Shown: positions 1 through 9,732, counted from the stretch's first letter. The stretch is 64,000 nucleotides of DNA from Hoeflea sp. (GCA_020637795.1 JACKJT010000001.1:1674001-1738000); one strand, 5' to 3'. The notes: generated by a model from the sequence alone, not told the origin. Numbers and translations are program-made.

Positions 1-440
1 TCAGCCCCTACCGATCGCTCGGCCGGCTTGGCTTCGTGCTGCTGATGGCGATCACGACCGTCATTACCGCCGTGCACATGGTGATATTCGCGCGGGTCGG
101 GGCCTGGCCGGTGTTTGCCTTTTTCGGGCTGGATCTGGCGCTGCTGTTCGGGGCGTTCTGGCTGAGCTACCGCTCGGGGCGGATGCGCGAGTTCATCCGC
201 ATGTCACGCACGGATCTCGAAGTGAAGAAGGTCTTCCCGTCGGGGCGGGCGATCGACCACCGCTTCAACCCGTTCTGGGCGCGGTTCAACGTCGACCGCC
301 ACGACGAGATCGGCATTACCGGCATGCACATCAGCGGACAGGGCCGGCAGACCGATGTCGGCTCGTTTCTCAATCCCGACGACAAGGAAAGCTTCGCGAC
401 CGCGTTCCAGCGGGCGTTGGCGACCATCAAGAAGCGCTAA
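1..440 (+). CDS. DUF2244 family integral membrane protein (5' end outside window)
   Basis: The frame is open from the first bases of the window, so the true start lies upstream. The visible part begins with the family-like residues SPYRSLGRLGF. Two hydrophobic segments follow, then a soluble C-terminal half with FNPFWARFNVDRHDE and SFLNPDDKESF, as expected for DUF2244 proteins of about 160 residues. Function of the family is unknown. It ends 116 bases before the Ada-like gene on the same strand. Confidence 0.8.
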   Translation, partial: SPYRSLGRLGFVLLMAITTVITAVHMVIFARVGAWPVFAFFGLDLALLFGAFWLSYRSGRMREFIRMSRTDLEVKKVFPSGRAIDHRFNPFWARFNVDRHDEIGITGMHISGQGRQTDVGSFLNPDDKESFATAFQRALATIKKR

Positions 441-556
441 GACGTTTCGCCGGGATCCGGCGTGTTTCGGGTGGCGGCACGAACCGGCGCATGATTGATT
501 GGGCCCGTTGCCAAACGTGCAGCTGCGCATTCGACCGCACCGCGAGGAGCCAGAAG

Positions 557-1453
557 ATGACCGTGACCGCCCAGCTTGACCGAGACATCACCCCGAAGGG
601 CGCTGACTACGACCTCGTGCGCCAGACCATCGAGCGGATCTCGCTCGACTACCGGGCGCAGCCGTCGCTGGAAGATATCGCGTCGGATCTCGGCGTGGCG
701 CCGGGCAGGCTGCAGAAGACCTTCAGCCGCTGGGCCGGACTGACCCCGAAGGCGTTCTTGCAGGCGGTAACGCTGGACCACGCAAGGCGCCTGCTCGGAC
801 ATGAAGGCCTGCCGCTGCTCGATGCGAGCTACGAGCTCGGCCTGTCGGGACCGGGTCGGCTGCACGACCTGTTCATCACCCACGAGGCGATGAGCCCCGG
901 CGATTTCAAGACCGGCGGCGCCGGTATCGCGATCAGCTACGGGTTTCACCCCTCGCCGTTCGGCACGGCGGTGATCATGGCGACGGAGCGCGGCCTGTGC
1001 GGCCTCGCCTTTTCCGATCCAGGCGAGGAGCAGGCGGCGCTCGAGGACATGACCAGGCGCTGGCCCGGCGCCCGGTTCTCGCCGGACCAGGCGATGACCG
1101 CGCCTTACGTCAGCCGCATCTTTTCGCCGGAGCAATGGAACGCCGACCAGCCGTTGCGGATCGTGATGATCGGCACCGATTTCCAGGTGCGGGTGTGGGA
1201 GGCGCTGTTGCGGATTCCGCTCGGAACCGCCTCGACATACCAGGATGTGGCCCGCGCCATCGGCAAGCCGTCAGCCTCGCGCGCGGTAGGGGCCGCGGTC
1301 GGGCGCAACCCGATTTCCTTCGTGGTGCCGTGCCACCGGGCGCTGGGCAAATCAGGCGCGCTCACCGGCTATCACTGGGGCATCACCCGCAAGCGGGCGA
1401 TGCTCGGCTGGGAAACGGGGTGTTTGCAGGCGGGCACTTCCCGAGGCGCCTGA
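557..1453 (+). CDS. Ada-like methylated-DNA-protein cysteine methyltransferase with AraC-type HTH
   Basis: This 298-residue protein joins an AraC-type helix-turn-helix (about residues 20-105) to an O6-alkylguanine-DNA alkyltransferase domain with the active-site motif PCHR in FVVPCHRALGKSGALTGYHWG. It should repair alkylated DNA by irreversible methyl transfer to the PCHR cysteine and may regulate transcription. The N-terminal zinc-cysteine module of E. coli Ada is absent, so any sensing differs from classical Ada. The ATG at 557 is chosen because GAGGAG (544-549) lies 7 bases upstream; the frame is open further upstream without a comparable site. Confidence 0.88.
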   Translation: MTVTAQLDRDITPKGADYDLVRQTIERISLDYRAQPSLEDIASDLGVAPGRLQKTFSRWAGLTPKAFLQAVTLDHARRLLGHEGLPLLDASYELGLSGPGRLHDLFITHEAMSPGDFKTGGAGIAISYGFHPSPFGTAVIMATERGLCGLAFSDPGEEQAALEDMTRRWPGARFSPDQAMTAPYVSRIFSPEQWNADQPLRIVMIGTDFQVRVWEALLRIPLGTASTYQDVARAIGKPSASRAVGAAVGRNPISFVVPCHRALGKSGALTGYHWGITRKRAMLGWETGCLQAGTSRGA

Positions 1454-1465
1454 GACCGCATGAAA

Positions 1466-1494
1466 AAATCCGCCTGGCTTGGCCGGGCGGATTT
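1466..1494. terminator. bidirectional intrinsic terminator between ada-like gene and gpmA
   Basis: A perfect 9-bp inverted repeat, AAATCCGCC / GGCGGATTT, with an 11-base loop lies between two convergent genes. The A-run on the left and T-run on the right let it serve both strands. Confidence 0.8.
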
Positions 1495-1522
1495 GATTCG
1501 TTCCGATCGGGACGTGGCGCTG

Positions 1523-2158
1523 TCAGTGCGCCTTGGACATGTCACCGAGCACTTCCTTTGAGGCGACGGTGGAATCGGCGTTGAGCTTGTAGACCATGGG
1601 CACGCCGGTGGCGAGGTTGACCTTGAGGATCTCGTCGCGGGTCAGCCGGTCAAGCACCATCACCAGCGAACGCAGGGAGTTCCCATGGGCTGCGACCAGC
1701 ACGGTTTCGCCGCGCAGCACGCGGGGCAGGATCTCGGTCATGTAGTAGGGCCAGACGCGGGCGCCGGTGTCCTTCAGGCTTTCGCCGCCCGGCGGCGGCA
1801 CGTCGTAGGAGCGGCGCCAGATGTGGACCTGCTCCTCGCCCCATTTCTTGCGCGCATCGTCCTTGTTGAGGCCGGAGAGATCGCCGTAGTCGCGCTCGTT
1901 GAGCGCCTGGTCGCGGATCACCTCGAGACCGGTCTGGCCGATACCTTCCAGAATCAGGTCGAGCGTGTGCTGGGCGCGGATCAGAACCGAGGTGAAGGCG
2001 ACGTCGAACTTGAGGCCGGTGGCCTTCAGCGCCTGGGCGCCGGTCTTGGCTTCCTCGATGCCGAGCTCGGTCAGGTCAGGGTCCTTCCAGCCGGTGAAGA
2101 GGTTTTTCAGGTTCCATTCGCTTTGGCCGTGGCGGACAAGGACGAGCGTTCCGGACAT
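1523..2158 (-). CDS. gpmA: 2,3-bisphosphoglycerate-dependent phosphoglycerate mutase
   Basis: This 211-residue enzyme interconverts 3- and 2-phosphoglycerate in glycolysis and gluconeogenesis. The phosphohistidine motif LVRHGQSEWN is at residues 7-16 (His10), the substrate loop NERDYGDLSG follows in the middle, and the second histidine lies in VAAHGNSLR. It is of the short type, lacking the C-terminal extension of the roughly 250-residue E. coli protein. It is the last gene of a minus-strand run (mgsA, glk, exporter, dapB, gpmA). AGGA sits about 8 bases before the ATG. Confidence 0.95.
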   Translation of the reverse strand: MSGTLVLVRHGQSEWNLKNLFTGWKDPDLTELGIEEAKTGAQALKATGLKFDVAFTSVLIRAQHTLDLILEGIGQTGLEVIRDQALNERDYGDLSGLNKDDARKKWGEEQVHIWRRSYDVPPPGGESLKDTGARVWPYYMTEILPRVLRGETVLVAAHGNSLRSLVMVLDRLTRDEILKVNLATGVPMVYKLNADSTVASKEVLGDMSKAH

Positions 2159-2174
2159 GGTGATTTCCTTTGTG

Positions 2175-2204
2175 CAGGCAGGTTGGGTTCAGGCAGGTTG
2201 GGTT
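2175..2204. repeat. two tandem 15-bp units between dapB and gpmA
   Basis: The unit CAGGCAGGTTGGGTT occurs twice head to tail, followed by a partial third start (CAGGC). It fills most of the 59-base gap upstream of gpmA. No function is evident; it looks like a slippage duplication. Confidence 0.85.
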
Positions 2205-2217
2205 CAGGCGGTCCCGA

Positions 2218-3048
2218 TCAGCGGTCTGCGAGACCGAGCACATCGAGCATGGAGTAGTAGCCCGGCTTCTGGTAGCGGGCCCAGAGGGCGGCGCGAACGG
2301 CGCCTCGGGCGAAGATCGAACGGTCGGTGGCCTTGTGGCTCAGTTCGACGGTTTCGCCCTCGCCGGCGAGAATGACCGAGTGCTCGCCGATCACCGAACC
2401 GCCGCGCAGGGTGGCAAAGCCGATGCTGCCGGGTTCACGCGGGCCGGTGTGGCCGTCGCGGACCCTGACCGAGTGCTGGCCGAGTCCGATGCCGCGGCCT
2501 TCGGCGGCGGCCTCTCCGAGCAGAAGCGCCGTGCCCGACGGCGCGTCGACCTTGTGGCGGTGGTGCATTTCCAGCACCTCGATGTCCCAGTCACCGGCAT
2601 CCAGTGCCTTAGCGGCCTGGCGCACCAGCACCGAGAGCAGGTTGACGCCGAGGCTCATGTTGCCGGACTTGACGATGCGGGCATGGCGCGAGGCGGCATG
2701 CAGCCTGGACTCGTGGCTTTCGTCCATGCCGGTGGTGCCGATGACGTGGACAATGCGCGCCTGCGCGGCAAGGTCGGCGAATTCGAGCGTTGCCTGCGGC
2801 GCGGTGAAATCGAGCACGCCTTCGGCCCCGGCGAAGACCGGCAGCGCGTCGTCGGTAATGATCACGCCGTTCGCGCCGAGCCCGGCCAATTCGCCCGCGT
2901 CCTTGCCGAGCACGTCCAATCCGGGCCGCTCGATGGCGCCGGCAAGATGGACACCGTCGATCTCGGCGATGGTGCGGATCAGCGCCTGGCCCATGCGGCC
3001 GGCGGCACCGACAACGATGAGCCCCATGCTTCCGGTTGCTGTTGTCAT
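2218..3048 (-). CDS. dapB: 4-hydroxy-tetrahydrodipicolinate reductase
   Basis: This 276-residue enzyme reduces hydroxy-tetrahydrodipicolinate with NAD(P)H in the diaminopimelate/lysine pathway. The dinucleotide-binding loop VVGAAGRMGQAL is at residues 12-23, and the catalytic and substrate region EMHHRHKVDAPSGTA lies near residue 160. The start overlaps the stop of the upstream exporter as ATGA (3045-3048), suggesting translational coupling. Length is normal for the family. Confidence 0.96.
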   Translation of the reverse strand: MTTATGSMGLIVVGAAGRMGQALIRTIAEIDGVHLAGAIERPGLDVLGKDAGELAGLGANGVIITDDALPVFAGAEGVLDFTAPQATLEFADLAAQARIVHVIGTTGMDESHESRLHAASRHARIVKSGNMSLGVNLLSVLVRQAAKALDAGDWDIEVLEMHHRHKVDAPSGTALLLGEAAAEGRGIGLGQHSVRVRDGHTGPREPGSIGFATLRGGSVIGEHSVILAGEGETVELSHKATDRSIFARGAVRAALWARYQKPGYYSMLDVLGLADR

Positions 3049-4871
3049 GCCTTGCCTCCGTTCGTGTCCGTGCCGGCATCTGCTGTTTCGGGAACCATGT
3101 CGCCGCCGGTTTCGCTGTAGGCCTGAAGGCGTGCATAGAGCCCGTCCTTGTTGGCGCTCAGATCGGCATGGTTACCGATCTCCACCACCCTACCCGCCTG
3201 CATGACGACAATACGGTCAGCGCGGGCGATTGTCGAAAGCCGGTGGGCGATGACCAGCACCGTGCGGTTCTGCATGGCGCCTTCGAGCGCCTTCTGCACC
3301 GCGGCTTCGGATTCGTTGTCGAGCGCCGACGTCGCCTCGTCGAGAAGCAGGATCGGAGCATTGCGGACAAGCGCGCGAGCGATCGAAATGCGCTGGCGCT
3401 GGCCGCCGGACAGGTTGACGCCGTTTTCGCCGAGCATGGTGTCATAGCCCTGCGGCTGGGCGAGAATGAACTCGTGCGCGTTGGCAAGCCGTGCCGCATC
3501 CTCGATCTCTGCGTCGGTGGCGTCGGGCCGGGCATAGCGCAGATTGTCACGGATCGAGCCCTCGAACAGCCAGGGCTGCTGGGAGACATAGCCGATCTGG
3601 TGGCGCAGGGATGTCTTGGTGACGGTGGCGATGTCGGTGCCGTCGATCAGCACCTGGCCGGAGGCGGGATCGTGAAACCGCGGCACCAGCGAGATCAGGG
3701 TCGACTTGCCCGCGCCCGATGGCCCGACAATCGCCGTCGTTCTTCCGGCCTCGGCGACAAAGCTCACTTCCTCGAGCACGATATCGCCGCGGCCGTAACC
3801 GAAGCCGACACCGCGGAATTCGATCTCGCCACCCTTGACCAAGAGGGTTCCGGCATCCGGCCGGTCGCCCTGGGTCGGCTCCTCGTCGAGGATCTCGTAG
3901 ATCATCCTGGCATTGACGACGGCGCGCTCGAGATTGACCTGAAGCCGCGCCAGCCGCCGGGCGGGATCGTAGGCAAGCAGCAGCGCGGTGACGAAGGAAA
4001 AGAAGGCGCCGGGCAGTTCGTTGCCGTAGACCGAGCGGTAGGCGGAATAGGCGATGATGCCGGATATCGCAAAGCCGGCGATGGTTTCGACAAGCGGCGC
4101 GGTGCGCTCGGTCAGCCGGGCGATGCGGTTGGAGCGGCTTTCGGCAGCCTTGATCAGCTCGGATGTACGGGCGCTGATCTGTTCTTCCATGGTGAAGGCC
4201 TTGACGATGGAAATGCCCTGCACCGTCTCCTGCATGGCGCTGAGCACGCGGCTGTTGAGGTCGACCGATTCGCGCGTGGCGCTCCTGAGGCGCCTGGAAA
4301 TGTAGCGAAGGCCGATGAGCACCGGCGGCGCGCCGAGGAACACCATTGCACTGAGCACCGGGTCCTTGGTCAGCATGACGACCACGAGCGCGATCAAGGT
4401 CAGCAGATCGCGCGCAAAGGAGGTGATCGTCAGGTTCATCACGTCGCGGATGCCGGCGACATTCTGGGAGATCTGGGCTGCAATATGGGCCGAACGGGTG
4501 TCGCCGAAATAGCCCATCCCGAGACGCATCAGGTGGTCGATCAGGCGCTGCTGATAGCGGGCGACGAGGTTGTTTCCGACCTGCGCCAGCGCCACGGCCT
4601 GGCCGTAGGACGCGGCACCGCGAATGATGAAGGCAGCGAGCACCGAGCCGCAGATCACCCAGATCATATCGGTGTTTCGCTTGGCGAAGGTCTCGTCGAT
4701 GACGGCTTCCATGATCCAGGCCATGAAGGCCGTGGATGCCGCGACCAGGGCCAGGCAAATGGCCGCAAATATGTAGGTCTTGATGTAATCGCGGCCATTC
4801 TCACGGATGATCCGGCGGATCACCATCGTCAGCGATTGCACATCCAGCTTGATGTTCCTGCCAAGCTTCAC
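3045..4871 (-). CDS. ABC half-transporter, permease fused to ATPase (MsbA-like)
   Basis: A 608-residue fused transporter. The first 330 or so residues form a six-helix membrane domain. The ATPase follows with Walker A GPSGAGKST, Q-loop region SQQPWLFEGSIRDNL, signature LSGGQRQR, Walker B ILLLDEATSALD and H-loop IAHRLSTI. It probably works as a homodimeric inner-membrane exporter of lipids or other hydrophobic compounds; the actual substrate cannot be read from sequence. It overlaps dapB by four bases and lies 105 bases downstream of glk. Confidence 0.9.
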   Translation of the reverse strand: MKLGRNIKLDVQSLTMVIRRIIRENGRDYIKTYIFAAICLALVAASTAFMAWIMEAVIDETFAKRNTDMIWVICGSVLAAFIIRGAASYGQAVALAQVGNNLVARYQQRLIDHLMRLGMGYFGDTRSAHIAAQISQNVAGIRDVMNLTITSFARDLLTLIALVVVMLTKDPVLSAMVFLGAPPVLIGLRYISRRLRSATRESVDLNSRVLSAMQETVQGISIVKAFTMEEQISARTSELIKAAESRSNRIARLTERTAPLVETIAGFAISGIIAYSAYRSVYGNELPGAFFSFVTALLLAYDPARRLARLQVNLERAVVNARMIYEILDEEPTQGDRPDAGTLLVKGGEIEFRGVGFGYGRGDIVLEEVSFVAEAGRTTAIVGPSGAGKSTLISLVPRFHDPASGQVLIDGTDIATVTKTSLRHQIGYVSQQPWLFEGSIRDNLRYARPDATDAEIEDAARLANAHEFILAQPQGYDTMLGENGVNLSGGQRQRISIARALVRNAPILLLDEATSALDNESEAAVQKALEGAMQNRTVLVIAHRLSTIARADRIVVMQAGRVVEIGNHADLSANKDGLYARLQAYSETGGDMVPETADAGTDTNGGKA

Positions 4872-4976
4872 GTCTTGTCATCCTGTCAGGCGTTCCGCCA
4901 GGACCGCCGTCTCAATCAGGCAGGAGTGTCCCCGCGCTGTTCATGGCGGCTCTATAGCGGGTTGAATTCCGTTTGC

Positions 4977-6002
4977 CTATGCTTTCCAGCGGCGGCCTTC
5001 GGTCGCGACGCCGAAACGGACCGGGGTGCGGGCATAGGCCGCAAGACCGGACAGGGCGGCCAGCGGATGGGTGATGACGAAGGTCGGGATCGTCCTGAGG
5101 ATGGCACTGTGCGGCGCCTTGTCCTCGAACGCCTGGCGGAACCGCGGCTGATTGAGCGCCGGCAGGATCTTCTGGACAATGCCGCCGGCGAGAAACACGC
5201 CGCCGCGCGCCATGAAGATCAACGCCAGGTCGCCCGCGACCCGGCCAAGATAGGTGACAAACAGCTCGATCGTCTCGACCGCGGCCGGATCCGACCCGGA
5301 CGCCCAGTGCGCCGTGACTTCCGATGGCGTGGCGGCGGTCGGCTTGACGCCGTTGGCCTTGCAGACCGCGTGATAGATATTCATCATGCCGCGACCGCAC
5401 AGCAGCTGCTCAGCGGAAACCCGGCCTTCGATGGTTTCATAGAGCGGAAACAGCTCGTAATCCCGGCCGGTGCGCGGACCGATGTCGACATGGCCGCCTT
5501 CGCCGGGCACCGGAAACCAGGTGTGGCGCGCATGCACCAGACCCGAGACCCCGAGACCGGTGCCGGGTCCGACCACCACACGCGAGGTCGACGGCCGGAT
5601 CTCGCCGCCGCCGATCTTTTCCAGATACTCGGGCCCGAGCGAAGCCGCCGCCAGCCCCTGGGCCTCGAAATCGTTGATCACGGTGACATTCTCGAAGCCT
5701 AGATCGCGGATCATCACCTTGGGCTGGATCACCCAGTCGCAATTGGTCAGGTCGATTTCATCACCTTTGATCGGACCCGCCACCGCGAGGATCGCTGATC
5801 TGGGCTGCAGCGATGTGCGGTCAAGCACGCCGGTCTGGATCGCCTCGTCAATGGTCGGGAAATCGGCGGTGGCCAGAATCGGGAATTCCTTCGGCTCGGC
5901 ATTGGCATCCGTGAGGATGGCAAAACGGGCATTGGTGCCGCCGATATCGCCAATCAGGATGGGAAAGGCGATGGAATGTTCGGTTTCGTGGGAAATGGGC
6001 AT
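4977..6002 (-). CDS. glk: glucokinase
   Basis: This 341-residue protein phosphorylates glucose with ATP. The phosphate-binding motif IGDIGGTNARFAIL lies near residues 18-31; VVGPGTGLGVSGLV and PGEGGHVDIG follow in the middle. These mark the COG0837 glucokinase family rather than ROK kinases. It lies in a minus-strand run between mgsA and the ABC exporter. A gap of 70 bases separates it from mgsA, so joint transcription is plausible. Confidence 0.94.
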   Translation of the reverse strand: MPISHETEHSIAFPILIGDIGGTNARFAILTDANAEPKEFPILATADFPTIDEAIQTGVLDRTSLQPRSAILAVAGPIKGDEIDLTNCDWVIQPKVMIRDLGFENVTVINDFEAQGLAAASLGPEYLEKIGGGEIRPSTSRVVVGPGTGLGVSGLVHARHTWFPVPGEGGHVDIGPRTGRDYELFPLYETIEGRVSAEQLLCGRGMMNIYHAVCKANGVKPTAATPSEVTAHWASGSDPAAVETIELFVTYLGRVAGDLALIFMARGGVFLAGGIVQKILPALNQPRFRQAFEDKAPHSAILRTIPTFVITHPLAALSGLAAYARTPVRFGVATEGRRWKA

Positions 6003-6072
6003 GCTCTGGTCCCTGTAAGCCTGGTCTGGTTGCGGCGCGGCCCGGCGGGCGGCGCCAGGTAAGGTCCGCGCG

Positions 6073-6450
6073 TTATCCGAGCGCTTTCAGCAAGGTATCG
6101 GCTGTCGCGCGGTTGAGCGCCATCGGAATGTCGTAGACGATGGCAAGCCGCATCAGCGCCTTGACATCGACATCATGCGGCATCGCCGTCAGCGGATCGA
6201 CAAAAAAGATGACGAGGCCGACATCGCCGGTTGCGATCAGGGCGCCGATCTGCTGATCGCCGCCCAGCGGCCCGCTTTTGAGCCGCTTGATATCGAGATC
6301 GGGACACGCCTCGGCAATGCGGCCGCCTGTGGTCCCGGTGGCAACAATGGGAAACCGCGCCAACGCCGCCTGATGGGTCCTGGCGAAGTCCGCCAGGTCA
6401 TCCTTCTTCTGGTCATGTGCGATCAGTGCAATGGCTTTTCGAACGGTCAT
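6073..6450 (-). CDS. mgsA: methylglyoxal synthase
   Basis: A 125-residue enzyme that converts dihydroxyacetone phosphate to methylglyoxal, a bypass when triose phosphates accumulate. Family motifs are visible: IALIAHDQKKDDL near the start, GTTGGRI, LKSGPLGGDQQIGA, and the catalytic segment FFVDPLTAMPHDVDVKAL. It is slightly shorter than E. coli MgsA (152 residues). Its place directly upstream of glk suits a role in balancing upper glycolysis. Confidence 0.93.
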   Translation of the reverse strand: MTVRKAIALIAHDQKKDDLADFARTHQAALARFPIVATGTTGGRIAEACPDLDIKRLKSGPLGGDQQIGALIATGDVGLVIFFVDPLTAMPHDVDVKALMRLAIVYDIPMALNRATADTLLKALG

Positions 6451-6594
6451 GGCGGCCCATTATCTCGAAGAACGCGGCCGGAACGCCGTATTCAACTTTT
6501 TCAATCGATTTGATCAGCCAATCTATAGCTTGTCCCCACGACAAACAAAAGCCGTCGAGACCGCGATAATTCAATGCCAGCCGGCGCGAAAACC

Positions 6595-7659
6595 CTAGTT
6601 GGCCGGCCGGGGCACCGGCAACGGGATGCGGCCCGGCAGGGGAACAGGCGCGAAGGCGGAGGCGGCCACCGGGGCTGCACTGGCATTTGCTTTGGCGATG
6701 CGGGCAATCGGGTCCGCCCCCAGGGTGACTTCGGCCTCCGATGCGGGGGCGGGTGCTTCAACCACGACGGTACAGGCCTGCGGGAGATCCGAAAGCCGGA
6801 TTTCGCGCTTCTTCGGCTTGGGCTTGTCGTCCTTCTTCGGCTTGGCTGGCGCCCAGGGTTCATCGGTGAACCACCATGCCAGCGACTGGTCGCATCCCGA
6901 GCCTGCTGGTGGCGGGTTCTGGCTCTTGCATCCGCTGGCGCCGGGCGGGCACTTGATGCGTATGTGGAAATGATAGTGATGGCCGTAATAGGGGCGGATC
7001 TTTCCCATCGCGGCGCGGTTGCCGCTCCAGGTGTCGCACAGCTTCTTCTTGATGCCGGGATGCACGAATATCCGTTCGACCTCGGGATAGCTGGCCGCCC
7101 GCATCAACAGCCTTGCATGGGCCGGGGTCCAGATCCGGTCATCGACATAAAGCGAGTTCTTCTTCAGCATGGAAGTGGCCGAAAGGCTTTCCCGCTCGGC
7201 AGCGGACAAGGTGCGGGCGGGCATCGGCGTGAGCCAGATATCGGCATCGAGACCAACCTGGTGCGACGCGTGGCCCGAAAGCATCGGGCCACCCCGCGGC
7301 TGGGCGATATCGCCGACGAGAAGCCCGGGCCAACCATCCAATGCCGCGGCCTCGCGTGACAGTTTTTCCACCAGCGTGATCAGATCGGGATGTCCCCAGC
7401 GGCGATTGCGCGACAGCCGCATGGCCTGCCAGGTCGGCCCGTCCGTGGGAATGGCAATGCCGCCGGCAAGGCAGCCCTTGGAGTAGAAACCGATCGCGCG
7501 GGCGGGAAGCATAGCAGGCAGTTTGGCGGCGCCGAAAATCTGCTTGGCGGGCTGGTCGGCTGCAGCCTGGTGCATGTTAGCGGCACTGGCCCCGCATGCA
7601 ATCAGGACAACCAGCATCGTCTGGCGGGCAAGCGTTGCAAGGCTGCGGGCGGGATTCAT
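6595..7659 (-). CDS. mepA: penicillin-insensitive murein endopeptidase
   Basis: This 354-residue periplasmic LAS-type metallopeptidase cuts D-Ala-mDAP crosslinks in peptidoglycan. Zinc-ligand motifs are SGHASHQVGLDADIW and GHHYHFHIR. The N-terminus has a signal peptide (MNPARSLATLARQTMLVVLIACGASA). The ATG at 7659 is preferred over the upstream one at 7704, whose 15 extra residues would precede the signal peptide. The C-terminal 100 residues are low-complexity Ala/Pro/Lys-rich and not part of the catalytic core. Confidence 0.92.
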   Translation of the reverse strand: MNPARSLATLARQTMLVVLIACGASAANMHQAAADQPAKQIFGAAKLPAMLPARAIGFYSKGCLAGGIAIPTDGPTWQAMRLSRNRRWGHPDLITLVEKLSREAAALDGWPGLLVGDIAQPRGGPMLSGHASHQVGLDADIWLTPMPARTLSAAERESLSATSMLKKNSLYVDDRIWTPAHARLLMRAASYPEVERIFVHPGIKKKLCDTWSGNRAAMGKIRPYYGHHYHFHIRIKCPPGASGCKSQNPPPAGSGCDQSLAWWFTDEPWAPAKPKKDDKPKPKKREIRLSDLPQACTVVVEAPAPASEAEVTLGADPIARIAKANASAAPVAASAFAPVPLPGRIPLPVPRPAN

Positions 7660-7770
7660 GTGGCTCGATCTCCAGGCATTCGGGCAGGATGATGCACTCG
7701 TCACCTTGCCCGAGGATAGCGCGTCGCGGCGTTCAAGAAAACCGCGACCTCCTCCTCCGAGCGTGCTTCG

Positions 7771-9732
7771 TCAGTATCTGACGCGGAAGAGCTGCAGCGG
7801 CTGATCCTGCGTTCCAGGCACCGGATCGAGCCATAAGGGCACGATTCCCTTGCCCAGCTCGGCATACAATCCGTCGGGAGCCACTTTCGATATGGTGCTG
7901 ACTTGCGGATCGCTCTTGCAGAATGCGACGACCGTTACACCGGCGCCACGCAGGAACTTGACGGCATCCTTCGGCGTCGCCATCGCGGCATGCAGTTCGG
8001 TGAGCATGCCGCCTTGGTTCCGGTGATAAGGCGCCGACAGAACCCGATGCGGGGTGAAGCGCAGGATGTGCGCGCCGAGATTGGAAGGTCCGGCGACCAC
8101 GCCGGCAGGCTCGCGCGCCAGAGCCTGCATCGCCGCTTCATCGGTGCAGACAACCTCCTCCTCCGGGAAAAGACTGGCAACCTCCTCGCCGGAGACCTTG
8201 TTGACCGCCATCGAGAGAAGAGCCCCGGACAGAGCCCAGACAAATGGCACGGCGATGAAGGCCGAACCTGCGAAGGCCAGCCCCTTGCGCAGGTTTTGCG
8301 GATCGGCATTGGCGCGGGTCCGCATGTCGGCCACCAGAGCCGCCATCGGGATCGCCGAAAGCAGGTTGCCGAAAACCGCGCCGCGAACCTGCACCAGGGC
8401 GATGGTCCAGGAGACCGCCAGAAGCGCCAGCAGAACACCATGGGCATGGACATTGCGGCGCTGATGGATCCGCCGCATGCACAGCGCCATGGCCAGCACC
8501 GGCACCAGGTAGAACCCAGCCCCGGTCCACGGTTCCTCTGCGAGTTGCGACCATACCGGCTGGGCTTCGATCACGCTGTCGAGCCACATCGTGACCAGCA
8601 GCGGATCCAGGTTTCCGAGCGGATTGCCGAGGCATTGCGGCGCAATCACCGCGGCGGCGCCCAGCGTTGCAGCGCCGGCGAGGCCGAGGGCTGCCAGGCG
8701 GGAGGCGAAGCCACGCCCGGATACCGTCGCCACCGCCAGAAAGAAGCTTCCTGCCCCGAGGACCCCGAGAGAGTAAAATCCCGTCGACAGGGCATCACAG
8801 GCAACAAGGCCGTAGCGCTCCGGTGGAACGGTAAGAAAGAACACGGCGGTCAGGGCCGTCGCCATGGCAAGGGAAAAGGCTGCCGCGGCGGCGTTCATCC
8901 GGTTGCCGAGCCAGAGCCACTGCACGGCGACGATGAGGGCTGCGACAAGAACATGCGGCGTGGTTTCGGCCCCGATAGCAATGGCCAGCGCCGCGGCCAC
9001 GCCGGCGATCGCATGGGCGAGCGGTGGGCGTCCCGGCAGGATCAAGCAGGCCGCAATGGTGGCGATCAGGCCAAGCTGGACATTGTGATGATCGATCGAA
9101 CCGGGTTGAAACCGGTTGACCCCGAGCACGAACAGGAGGGCCAGTGCGAGCGCCATAAGGCGGCCCTTCACGCCCGCCAGCACGCCTCCGCCGACGCCGA
9201 GCGCATAGAAAATCGGCAAGGTCGTCAGCAACGGCCAGACAAACAGCGCCGAGGCTTCCGCCATGACCGGGCTCATGAAAAGTGAAAACAGCAGGATCAG
9301 GTTGGCGATCGGGAGATCGATCAATCTCGACCAGTGCATCAATGTGCCGCCGTCGAGCCCCAGGCGGTACTGCATGAGATCGAACCAGCCCTGGCCGGCG
9401 AGCAGATCGCGCACCTCGATCAGCCGCATGACATCGTCATTGTCGGCGCCGACATAATCCACGTAGGAGGCAAAATGCATGGCTGCGGTCACCGCGACCA
9501 GCGCAGCGAAGGCCAAAAGGACCGGCATGTGCAGTGGCGCCAGCTGACTAATGCGGTGCGGCCGTTCGACCCTCCCGGCAGACACAAAGCCGGGTTCCCC
9601 GGCGGCAGGGCTGGTATTGGTCAATGGGAACTCCAACGCAAATTTGTCCGTGACATTCAACCTAGCCTTAACCTTCTCAAGAAATAGTAAAGCGACGGGC
9701 GAATCCGGCCCGCAGCTAACGGGGATCCCCAT
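7771..9732 (-). CDS. large polytopic membrane protein, GT-C-type glycosyltransferase-like
   Basis: Up to 653 residues with about ten hydrophobic helices and a soluble C-terminal domain of about 130 residues. The first periplasmic loop carries acidic YVGADNDDVMRLIEV and a later loop has GSIDHHNVQLG. This layout (acidic motif in loop 1, many helices, soluble tail) resembles GT-C enzymes that use lipid-linked sugars; I do not recognise a named family. The listed ATG overlaps the divergent GT2 start by two bases, so the real start may be inside, for example a TTG at 9660 or the ATG at 9528. Confidence 0.65.
   Translation of the reverse strand: MGIPVSCGPDSPVALLFLEKVKARLNVTDKFALEFPLTNTSPAAGEPGFVSAGRVERPHRISQLAPLHMPVLLAFAALVAVTAAMHFASYVDYVGADNDDVMRLIEVRDLLAGQGWFDLMQYRLGLDGGTLMHWSRLIDLPIANLILLFSLFMSPVMAEASALFVWPLLTTLPIFYALGVGGGVLAGVKGRLMALALALLFVLGVNRFQPGSIDHHNVQLGLIATIAACLILPGRPPLAHAIAGVAAALAIAIGAETTPHVLVAALIVAVQWLWLGNRMNAAAAAFSLAMATALTAVFFLTVPPERYGLVACDALSTGFYSLGVLGAGSFFLAVATVSGRGFASRLAALGLAGAATLGAAAVIAPQCLGNPLGNLDPLLVTMWLDSVIEAQPVWSQLAEEPWTGAGFYLVPVLAMALCMRRIHQRRNVHAHGVLLALLAVSWTIALVQVRGAVFGNLLSAIPMAALVADMRTRANADPQNLRKGLAFAGSAFIAVPFVWALSGALLSMAVNKVSGEEVASLFPEEEVVCTDEAAMQALAREPAGVVAGPSNLGAHILRFTPHRVLSAPYHRNQGGMLTELHAAMATPKDAVKFLRGAGVTVVAFCKSDPQVSTISKVAPDGLYAELGKGIVPLWLDPVPGTQDQPLQLFRVRY

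Noticed and set aside
2175..2204. 15-bp tandem repeat considered as a regulatory array or CRISPR-like element
   Set aside because: Only two head-to-tail copies without spacers; likely slippage.
3036..5702. 888-codon plus-strand open frame
   Set aside because: Antisense to the ABC exporter and glk, which have full family motifs; long antisense frames are common in GC-rich DNA.
7903..9285. 460-codon plus-strand open frame
   Set aside because: Antisense to the polytopic membrane protein and full of Arg/His/Gly, typical of a shadow frame.
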